From NCBI GenBank assembly GCA_937890485.1, contig CALBXN010000200.1, positions 1 to 6,324 on the forward strand: a DNA stretch of 6,324 bases, in the 5' to 3' direction. This document shows positions 1 to 5,619 of the stretch, piece by piece. The stretch's first letter is position 1. Each line of letters opens with the position of its first letter. Source of the DNA: an uncultured Treponema sp. GTDB lineage: Bacteria > Spirochaetota > Spirochaetia > Treponematales > Treponemataceae. The position numbers were made by a program, and so were the translations under genes. Below the pieces are notes generated by a model, which made no database searches, was not told the origin of the DNA, and worked only from the letters and a program-made list of their open reading frames with translations.

Positions 1-1
1 A

Positions 2-862
2 ATCGGTCGCCCTTCCGTTGGAAAATCTACTTTTTTAAATACAGCTAGTGGCGAAAAAATTTCTATCGTTTCTCCTGTTCCACAAACTACAAGAAATGCT
101 GTAAAAGGAATTATCAATACAAATCTTGGGCAACTTGTTTTTATCGATACGCCAGGTTATCACAATTCCGAAAAAAAATTCAATTTGAAACTTCGTTCTT
201 TAACAAAAGAACAATTAGATTCTTGCGACGCAATTTTATATTTAATAGATGCAAGTAGAACTCCAGGTGAAGAAGAACAACTTACCGCAGAACTTTTAAA
301 ACCTTATTCAGAAAAAGTTGTGGTTGCAATAAATAAAATTGATTTACCAGAAGCAAATGTTTCAAAATCTAGACTTTTTGTAACAGAAAGTTTTCCAAAA
401 ATTACTGCAAATCATGTTTTTGATATTTCCGCACAAAATGATATTGGAATAAATGAACTTTTACGGGGACTTTATGATTTTGCACCTGTAGCTGAACATC
501 TTTATCCAGAAGAATTTTACACTGACCAAGAAGTAGATTTTAGAATTGCAGAAATTATCCGTGAACAAGCAATCAATCGTTTGCATGACGAACTTCCTCA
601 CGCAATTTATGTAGATGTTGCTGATATGGAAATGCGCAAAAACGGCAAGGAACTTTGGGTTAGAGCGTTTTTAGTTGTAGAACGAGATAGCCAAAAAGGA
701 ATGGTTATCGGGAAAGGCGCTTCTATGATAAAAACAATCAGAATCGAATCTATAAAAGAAATGCGTAAAATTTTTGATTACAGAGTTGATTTAGACTTGC
801 AAGTAAAAGTGAATAAAAACTGGCGACAAAAAGATCCTGTTTTAACTCGACTTTTAAAATAA
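2..862 (+). CDS. era: GTPase Era (5' truncated by window edge)
   Basis: Era is a membrane-associated GTPase that binds the 3' end of 16S rRNA and helps 30S subunit assembly. The frame is open from base 2, giving 286 residues; about 10-15 N-terminal residues should lie outside the window, since Era is usually near 300. Residue numbers here count from the codon at base 2. Visible G motifs: G1 GRPSVGKST (2-10), G2 around PQTTRN (27-32), G3 DTPG (49-52), G4 NKID (111-114) and G5 ISA (142-144). The C-terminal type II KH domain follows, including the family stretch VERDSQKGMVIGKGA (226-240) and the closing LQVKVNKNWR. One oddity is that the KH GxxG loop reads GKGA, with Ala for the last Gly. The gene ends at a TAA directly before a hairpin terminator and converges on the minus-strand operon. 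Identification is firm; the true start is not visible. Confidence 0.97.
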   Translation: MGRPSVGKSTFLNTASGEKISIVSPVPQTTRNAVKGIINTNLGQLVFIDTPGYHNSEKKFNLKLRSLTKEQLDSCDAILYLIDASRTPGEEEQLTAELLKPYSEKVVVAINKIDLPEANVSKSRLFVTESFPKITANHVFDISAQNDIGINELLRGLYDFAPVAEHLYPEEFYTDQEVDFRIAEIIREQAINRLHDELPHAIYVDVADMEMRKNGKELWVRAFLVVERDSQKGMVIGKGASMIKTIRIESIKEMRKIFDYRVDLDLQVKVNKNWRQKDPVLTRLLK

Positions 863-873
863 ACATTAATTCT

Positions 874-929
874 AAAAAAGCGTCCTTTGAAACCTAATTT
901 AACTACACTTTCCCAAACGACGCTTTTTT
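874..929. terminator. Bidirectional intrinsic terminator between convergent genes
   Basis: An inverted repeat pairs 874-889 (AAAAAAGCGTCCTTTG) with 914-929 (CAAACGACGCTTTTTT): 15 of 16 positions pair, with one C-C mismatch (885/918), around a 24-nt loop. On the + strand the stem ends in six T's, which suits termination of era. On the minus strand the A6 of the left arm reads as T6, which suits termination of the ctp-rsmE-wecG-like operon. The right arm touches the TAA stop of the minus-strand gene (928-930). The GC part of the stem is short and the loop long, so efficiency is uncertain, but symmetry and placement support the call. Confidence 0.85.
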
Positions 930-1689
930 ATTTCTTAAAAATCTTATACCACAAAAGTACGATTAAATACCACAAATACGGAAAAATCAAAAAAATCTTA
1001 AATGGATTTCTTATAATTTCAGGAAGAAGTTCTAATCCCTTATCGAATAAATCTTCGGAAACACGTCGTTTTCGTTTAGAAAAAATGCCAAAACAATCTT
1101 TGTAATACAGAAATATTCTAGGGCAATCTTTTTCATTTTTACCTAGTGTAAATTTTTTTCGTCTGCGGTAATACCACATATCGCCACCAGAAACACCATC
1201 ACTAAGTAAAGTCAACGCAGGAGCTGCCTTAAAAATTGCTTCAACAATATCAGATTCTGAAGATTTTGGATAATATCCAACATAACGCCCTACAATTCTA
1301 AGCCCTGAAAAAGTAGCTCTAACATTTTTCTCTGCTGCCATCAAAGATTCTCGACGACTTCCTAACATATATAATGTACGATAGTTTTTATCCAGAGCAT
1401 TCATTATACTAATTACAGCCTTAAAAGGATTATATCTAACAGGAACTTTCAATTTTAAAAATGAAGCACCTGATATAATACTTTTAGAAATTGGAATTAC
1501 TAAAGCAGCATTTTTTAGACAACTCATATAATCTTGATTCATTCTTGCTTTTAAAATATCCCAGATTGTAACAAAACAAATTTGCGATGAAGTCATATTT
1601 TGAGATATTTCAGTTATTTTTTGAGCAAGATTCTGTTCTGGAATAATATCCACATGAACTGACAAAAAATTTATTCGTGTGTGTGCCAT
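928..1689 (-). CDS. Divergent WecG/TagA/CpsF-family (GT26) protein, probably catalytically altered
   Basis: A 253-residue protein of the WecG/TagA/CpsF glycosyltransferase fold, whose members add ManNAc, ManNAcA or similar sugars to lipid-linked intermediates at the cytoplasmic membrane face. Fold markers are the start RINFLSVHVD (5-14, family-like strand), MLGSRRESLMAAEKN (108-122, matching the usual LLGG..G.aekA..n), SGLRIVGRYVGYY (128-140), and FSKRKRRVSEDLFDKGLELL (203-222), matching the usual ..GrvkRaP.w....lEWl. Key positions differ: the usual PDG reads PIS (66-68), the Asn two after the retained Thr41 is Trp43, and the GxPKQE stretch reads GVSGGD (165-170). A hydrophobic segment at about 231-250 could anchor it to the membrane. 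The ATG is preceded by GGAG at 8 nt, inside the end of rsmE, which it overlaps by 19 nt; it is the last gene of that operon. Family assignment is likely; enzymatic activity is doubtful and the substrate unknown. Confidence 0.75.
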   Translation of the reverse strand: MAHTRINFLSVHVDIIPEQNLAQKITEISQNMTSSQICFVTIWDILKARMNQDYMSCLKNAALVIPISKSIISGASFLKLKVPVRYNPFKAVISIMNALDKNYRTLYMLGSRRESLMAAEKNVRATFSGLRIVGRYVGYYPKSSESDIVEAIFKAAPALTLLSDGVSGGDMWYYRRRKKFTLGKNEKDCPRIFLYYKDCFGIFSKRKRRVSEDLFDKGLELLPEIIRNPFKIFLIFPYLWYLIVLLWYKIFKK

Positions 1690-2483
1690 TCTTCCAACTC
1701 CGTAATAGCAGTTTGAATTGCAGCAATCCCATAAAGACTTGCCGTTTCAGTTCTTAAAACATTTGTCTTAAAATGAACAAGATAAAAACCATTTTCTTGT
1801 AAAATAGAAATCTCTTTTTCAGAGATTCCACCTTCAGAACCAACTGCAATTCCAATTTTATTTATATTAGTATTTTCTTTCAATACTGAAAATATATTTT
1901 TTTTAGCAATACTTGCTTCATGCAAAATAAAACCAATTCCATTTTGTAAATTTTCATTCCAAAGTTTTAAAGCATCTTCTATTACCAAAGGTTTTTCCAC
2001 TGAAGTACTTATTGCCGAACCACTTTGTTGTCTAGCTTCTTTTACAATTCGCTCCCAACGATTAACTTTTTCAAAATCATCACCTTTCAAATTAAAATCT
2101 TTTCCACTAAACTCTCCAAGAACAGGAATGATTTTTGAAACACCACATTCTGTACTTTGACGAATAATTCCATCCATTTTTTGAAGTTTAGGCAAAAATT
2201 GAAAAAGCCAAATTTCTGGAAGTTTTATATTTTCCAGAGAACTTGCTGAAACTCCAGTTTCTAAAAATTTATCAACCGATTCAGACAAAGTTTTTACAAG
2301 AATCAGTTGTTTTGCTTGCAACTTAAAAACTTCCATATTTGAAAGTTCTTGATTTGGAAATCGTACTTGAACAATATCTCCAAGTTTAAGCCTCAACACC
2401 TGACAAAGATATTTAAAATCTTTTCCGCTAACGGTAAGTTGTCCATTTTTGTCAGGCATACTTGAAGCTATATATTGTCGCAT
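1671..2483 (-). CDS. rsmE: 16S rRNA (uracil-1498-N3)-methyltransferase RsmE
   Basis: RsmE is a SPOUT-class enzyme that transfers a methyl group from SAM to N3 of U1498 in 16S rRNA of the 30S subunit. The protein has 270 residues, slightly longer than the usual 240-250. The N-terminal PUA-like RNA-binding part (about 1-70) begins MRQYIASS and contains the family pattern of a conserved LR followed by GD (30-36). The SPOUT part (about 90-265) shows QFLPKLQKMDGIIRQSTECGV (95-115), RWERIVKEARQQSGS (142-156), and the SAM-binding knot VGSEGGISEKE (214-224) and NVLRTETASL (241-250). The usual GPEGG reads GSEGG. The ATG lies 1 nt after the ctp stop with only a weak AAGAAGA 11 nt upstream, so translation is probably coupled to ctp. 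Its 3' end overlaps the next gene. Identification is strong. Confidence 0.95.
   Translation of the reverse strand: MRQYIASSMPDKNGQLTVSGKDFKYLCQVLRLKLGDIVQVRFPNQELSNMEVFKLQAKQLILVKTLSESVDKFLETGVSASSLENIKLPEIWLFQFLPKLQKMDGIIRQSTECGVSKIIPVLGEFSGKDFNLKGDDFEKVNRWERIVKEARQQSGSAISTSVEKPLVIEDALKLWNENLQNGIGFILHEASIAKKNIFSVLKENTNINKIGIAVGSEGGISEKEISILQENGFYLVHFKTNVLRTETASLYGIAAIQTAITELEEWHTHE
1698..1701 (-). promoter_or_regulatory. Shine-Dalgarno site of the WecG-like gene, inside rsmE
   Basis: On the minus strand GGAG stands 8 nt before the ATG at 1689. It lies in the codons for Thr-Glu near the RsmE C-terminus. It supports the chosen start, although the start codon precedes the rsmE stop by 19 nt. 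Confidence 0.6.
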
Positions 2484-2484
2484 A

Positions 2485-4014
2485 TTAGTTTTTATCTTCT
2501 TTAGAATCTTTTGAAAGCGACTTATCTTCTAGCAAGGCTTGTTCTTGTAATTCTTTCAAAGTCTTTGTTGATTTTACAAGTTTTTCAAAATCTTCTGATT
2601 CGATAATTCTGATAGCTTCTTTTAGTTGATCATCATAATCTAAATCGTAAAGACTTGGCTCTCTTGTTCTTTCAACTTCAATTCTGATAAGACGGCGCAA
2701 AAGTTTTTCATCTAATTTATATGTATATGTTAAAGCCTTTGCATAAACTGCAATATCATGTTCATTCATATTTGGATGTTCTTCAACATATTTTTCAATT
2801 TCAGCTTTGTTTATCAATTCAACATAGCTTTTTTCTTGCTCTTCAGTTAAATCTGGAACTTTTACTTCCATATCTGGTGGAATTCCAATTTTATCAATAT
2901 TTACATCTGAAGGAGTGTAGTATCTTGCCATTGTAAGTTTTACCCCATCAGCATTGTAAAGCGGAATAACTTGTTGAACAGAACCTTTTCCGTAAGTTCT
3001 TTCTCCTACAAGATAAGCTAAGTGATAATCCTTTAATGCTCCTGCTAAAATTTCGGATGCACTTGCAGAACCTTTATTTATCAAAACTACAATAGGAATA
3101 CCTTTTGGCATTGTAGTTGCATCAGGAGTTGCAGTATATACAGAAGCAGCTTCAGAAATTCTACTTTTTGTAGAAACAATAATTCCACTATCAATAAATT
3201 TGTCTGCAACATCAGCAACGCTTGTAATCAATCCTCCTGGATTATTTCGTAAATCGATAATCATTCCAGTAAAATTATTTTTCTTAAAGGAATCTATTGC
3301 ATCTTGAACTCTTTGTGCGGTTTGTGGTGTAAACTCGATAATTCTTAGATAACCAATTTTTGCATTCTTATCGTCAATCATTCCAAACTTTACTGTAGGA
3401 ACTTCAATTAGTTCACGAACCAAAGTTACAGGAAATTCCATGTTTTTTCCACGACGAACAACAACATCAACACTTTCGCCAATTTTTCCACGCAACATTC
3501 CTAAAACTTCATCCATAGTGATATCTTGAGTTGGAGTTCCATTTATAGAAATCAATAAATCTCCTGCGTGAATTCCTGCTTTATATCCAGGTCCGCCTTC
3601 AATAGGAGAAGCAACTTCAACATAAGCTGGTTTTTCGGCTGTAGAATTAACTGGCTTTGAAATTGATAATCCAACACCACCAAAATTTCCAACAGTTGTA
3701 TCGTTTAGACTACGCATACTTGTTGTATCAAGATATGTTGAATAAGGGTCTTCAAGAGAATCCATAATTCCTTTTAAAGCACCTGCATAAATTACTTCTG
3801 GGTCAACTTCATCAACATAATTTTGCAAAACAAAACCAAAAACACTATTGATAAGTTGCATATATTGTGAAACCTTTGCGGCTGATTTTGCATCAACATC
3901 TTTATTAGTTTGAGCAAACAAACTTGGGGTAAAAACTGCATATAGCGAAAAAACTATTGCAAAAACAAATAAACCTACTTTAATAGGAGAACTAATTTTT
4001 TGTGAAATATCCAT
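2485..4014 (-). CDS. S41 family C-terminal processing protease (CtpA/CtpB type)
   Basis: A 509-residue secreted serine protease that cleaves proteins near their C-terminus in the periplasm. The N-terminus has a short basic region, a hydrophobic segment (about 13-34) and a possible signal-peptidase site after LFA (32-34); it may instead stay as a membrane anchor. A helical part (45-105) contains the family-like GALKGIMDSLEDPYSTYL (78-95). The PDZ domain spans about 107-200, with its peptide-binding loop at GGVGLSI (112-118) and KAGIHAGDLLISING (145-159). The catalytic domain carries DLRNNPGG (254-261), Ser318 in KGSASASE, Lys343 in YGKGSVQ, and Gln347, matching the Ser-Lys-Gln arrangement and spacing of Bacillus CtpB. 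A charged helical tail (about 390-509) follows. In Borrelia, CtpA trims the porin P13; the substrate here is unknown. It is the first gene of the operon, directly behind a strong promoter and without a Shine-Dalgarno sequence. Confidence 0.95.
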   Translation of the reverse strand: MDISQKISSPIKVGLFVFAIVFSLYAVFTPSLFAQTNKDVDAKSAAKVSQYMQLINSVFGFVLQNYVDEVDPEVIYAGALKGIMDSLEDPYSTYLDTTSMRSLNDTTVGNFGGVGLSISKPVNSTAEKPAYVEVASPIEGGPGYKAGIHAGDLLISINGTPTQDITMDEVLGMLRGKIGESVDVVVRRGKNMEFPVTLVRELIEVPTVKFGMIDDKNAKIGYLRIIEFTPQTAQRVQDAIDSFKKNNFTGMIIDLRNNPGGLITSVADVADKFIDSGIIVSTKSRISEAASVYTATPDATTMPKGIPIVVLINKGSASASEILAGALKDYHLAYLVGERTYGKGSVQQVIPLYNADGVKLTMARYYTPSDVNIDKIGIPPDMEVKVPDLTEEQEKSYVELINKAEIEKYVEEHPNMNEHDIAVYAKALTYTYKLDEKLLRRLIRIEVERTREPSLYDLDYDDQLKEAIRIIESEDFEKLVKSTKTLKELQEQALLEDKSLSKDSKEDKN

Positions 4015-4020
4015 ACTTTT

Positions 4021-4048
4021 ATTGTACGCCCTAAAAAAAAATTGTCAA
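4021..4048 (-). promoter_or_regulatory. Sigma70-like promoter of the ctp-rsmE-wecG-like operon
   Basis: Read on the minus strand, TTGACA (4043-4048, perfect -35) is followed by a 16-nt spacer and TACAAT (4021-4026, 5 of 6 matches to the -10 consensus). A transcription start 7 nt past the -10 box would fall on the A of the ctp ATG (4014), implying a leaderless message. The spacer contains nine consecutive T's (A's at 4033-4041 on the + strand). Confidence 0.72.
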
Positions 4049-4054
4049 CAGGGA

Positions 4055-4083
4055 TTGACCAATTATTATTAGTAACATAGACT
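4055..4083 (+). promoter_or_regulatory. Probable sigma70-like promoter of the membrane protein/MinD-like/lgt operon
   Basis: TTGACC (4055-4060, 5 of 6 to the -35 consensus), a 17-nt spacer, then TAGACT (4078-4083, 4 of 6 to the -10 consensus). The predicted start, about 4090, is one base before the ATG at 4091. An alternative is TTGTCA (4043-4048) with TATTAT (4064-4069), but the spacer is only 15 nt. No Shine-Dalgarno sequence is present in 4070-4090 either way. It is weaker than the promoter facing it, and the choice of boxes is uncertain. Confidence 0.45.
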
Positions 4084-4090
4084 TCATTTT

Positions 4091-4504
4091 ATGAAAAAAA
4101 TTTCTATTAAGTTTATTGTTTTTTTACTATACGAAATTGTAAGAATTGTTTTTATTCTAAAAGCCGCTCCTGTTCAAGATATTCCTTATCAAAGTTTATC
4201 TTGGTATGTTTCAGTTCCTTTAATTATCGTTCCTTTAATGATGATAATTATTTATCTTTCAAATGAAGATAAATTCAAGGAATTAAGATTTTTTATATCT
4301 CTATCCAAATTAATGTCTGTTGTAAGTTTTGCAGCATATTTTGGTGCAACTTTTGCAGAAGCCGCAGTTCAAGTAAGATTTTCACAATTTTATTCAATAG
4401 CAACATTGTTTTTTATGATGTTTTTTTTGTTAATAGATGTTATAATAGGATTATTGTTTATTAAAAAACCTAAAACAGAGGAAGAAAATAATTTATGCAA
4501 ATAA
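4091..4504 (+). CDS. Small four-helix integral membrane protein, function unknown
   Basis: I do not recognise this 137-residue protein. It reads as a polytopic inner-membrane protein with hydrophobic segments at about 7-24, 38-57, 68-89 and 102-124. Positive charges sit at the N-terminus (Lys2, Lys3, Lys7), in the loop at 57-67 and after the last helix (Lys125, Lys126, Lys128), which predicts both ends and the middle loop in the cytoplasm. The short outer loops carry few charges. There is no signal peptide distinct from helix 1 and no enzymatic motif that I can see. The start is the first ATG after the promoter and has no Shine-Dalgarno sequence. The last 10 nt overlap the start of the MinD-like gene, so the two are very probably co-translated. 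It could anchor or regulate that ATPase, but that is inference from position alone. Confidence 0.85.
   Translation: MKKISIKFIVFLLYEIVRIVFILKAAPVQDIPYQSLSWYVSVPLIIVPLMMIIIYLSNEDKFKELRFFISLSKLMSVVSFAAYFGATFAEAAVQVRFSQFYSIATLFFMMFFLLIDVIIGLLFIKKPKTEEENNLCK
4478..4484 (+). promoter_or_regulatory. Ribosome binding site of the MinD-like gene
   Basis: GAGGAAG lies 10 nt before the ATG at 4495, inside the C-terminal codons of the membrane protein gene. It is the clearest Shine-Dalgarno site of this operon and contrasts with the lack of one ahead of 4091. It supports the ATG at 4495, which overlaps the upstream stop. Confidence 0.6.
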
Positions 4505-5619
4505 TTCCTATTGCCAGTGGGAAAGGTGGAGTTGGAAAAAGCCTTCTTTCTGCAAACTTAGCAGTTACTCTCGGAAAAGCAGGAAAAAAAGTTGTTCTTG
4601 TAGACTTAGATTTAGGGGCTTCAAATTTACATCTTGTAATTGGGCAACAATCTCCAAAAGCAGGAATTGGAACATATATTGGAGGACAATCTAGTTTTCA
4701 AGATTTAATAATCCCTACAGATTACGATAATGTATATTTTATTCCAGGGGATGCTGAAATTCCTGGTCTTACTGCAATTAAACTTTCTCAAAAAAATGAT
4801 TTAATAAAAAAACTTCAAAATATAGATGCAGATTACTTAATTCTTGATTTAGGAGCAGGAACACATCTTACAATTTTAGATTTCTTTTTGCTTTCGCCTC
4901 AAGGAATTATCGTAACAGCACCAACTGTAACAGCAACTTTAAACGGTTATCTTTTTTTGAAAAACGCAGTTTTTAGATTGATGTACAATTCTTTCAAAAA
5001 AAATTCTAAAGCCTATGCCTTTTTAGAAGAACTAAAAAAAGATACAAAATCTTTGCAACGGCTTTACATTCCTCGCCTTGCAGAATCAATAGAAAAAATT
5101 GATCCAACAAGTGCAGCAGTTTTTAAACACAGAATGAAGCAATTTAAACCTCGCTTGATTCTCAATATGATTGACGACCCTAAAGATGCAGACAAAGCAC
5201 AAAAAATTCGTCGTTCTTGTAGCGAATATTTAGGAATTGATTTAGAACATTTAGGTGTAATTTACAAAGATTCAATGCAAGATGTTGCATTAGCTTCAAG
5301 ATTGCCAATTACAGTTTATAAACCTCAAGCAATGATTTCTCAAGCGATTTCTAGAATTGCGGATAAAGTTTTGCAATCAGAAACCCTTACTTTTGACAAC
5401 GGAATTGATAGTTTTCAAAATGCCGAAAACGAAGCCGCCGAAGATTTTGAATCAAAACTTTCGTATGTAGAAGATTTATTGGGAACAGGTGCATTAACCA
5501 TGAATGATTTAGCAGAAACCATAAAATCTCAGCAATACGAGATAACTCAACTTAGAAAAGAAAATAATTTATATAAATCTAAACTATTAAAAGCAGTACA
5601 ACAAGGATACAAAATTTGA
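4495..5619 (+). CDS. MinD/ParA-family P-loop ATPase with C-terminal coiled coil
   Basis: A 374-residue ATPase of the SIMIBI MinD/ParA/FlhG group (COG0455-like), whose members dimerise on ATP and position or regulate other components, often at the membrane. The deviant Walker A is GKGGVGKS (9-16) with signature Lys10; the Walker A' strand is VVLVDLDLGASN (33-44); the DxxG-like motif is LILDLGAG (115-122). The PTVTATLNGYLFLK stretch (143-156) is followed by a helical insert (about 160-215) absent from MinD but, as I recall, shared by a delta-proteobacterial and spirochaetal subfamily, as is FKPRLILNMIDD (217-228). After the fold ends near 295 comes an acidic linker (300-320) and a probable coiled coil (about 341-370; a positions I343, I350, N357, L364). 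It overlaps the membrane protein gene by 10 nt and lgt by 1 nt. The fold is certain; the cargo is unknown, and it need not be the flagellar FlhG. Confidence 0.9.
   Translation: MQIIPIASGKGGVGKSLLSANLAVTLGKAGKKVVLVDLDLGASNLHLVIGQQSPKAGIGTYIGGQSSFQDLIIPTDYDNVYFIPGDAEIPGLTAIKLSQKNDLIKKLQNIDADYLILDLGAGTHLTILDFFLLSPQGIIVTAPTVTATLNGYLFLKNAVFRLMYNSFKKNSKAYAFLEELKKDTKSLQRLYIPRLAESIEKIDPTSAAVFKHRMKQFKPRLILNMIDDPKDADKAQKIRRSCSEYLGIDLEHLGVIYKDSMQDVALASRLPITVYKPQAMISQAISRIADKVLQSETLTFDNGIDSFQNAENEAAEDFESKLSYVEDLLGTGALTMNDLAETIKSQQYEITQLRKENNLYKSKLLKAVQQGYKI
5603..5607 (+). promoter_or_regulatory. Ribosome binding site of lgt
   Basis: AAGGA stands 11 nt before the lgt ATG, within the last codons of the MinD-like gene. 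Together with the TGATG stop/start overlap it supports initiation at 5619. Confidence 0.5.

Noticed and set aside
185..862. Era start at the TTG at 185
   Set aside because: The frame stays open back to base 2 and encodes the G1, G2 and G3 motifs upstream of 185, so 185 is internal to era.
887..1105. Plus-strand open frame of 72 codons after era
   Set aside because: It lies across the terminator and the antisense of the WecG-like gene, has low-complexity Lys/Leu/Ser-rich translation and no family resemblance. It is a shadow of the minus-strand gene.
2721..2936. Plus-strand open frame of 71 codons inside ctp
   Set aside because: It is antisense to the charged tail of the protease; its Leu/His/Gln-rich translation is what the complement of that coding sequence would give. 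It has no promoter or Shine-Dalgarno sequence.
4015..4090. Possible riboswitch or structured leader between the divergent genes
   Set aside because: The gap is only 76 bp, is filled by two promoters, and shows no substantial inverted repeat. Predicted transcripts have essentially no leader.
4495..5619. Plasmid or chromosome partition (parA) or flagellar (flhG) system
   Set aside because: No parB, parS-like repeats, flhF or flagellar gene is visible nearby, and the insert and C-terminal tail differ from both. Only the broader MinD/ParA family is supported.
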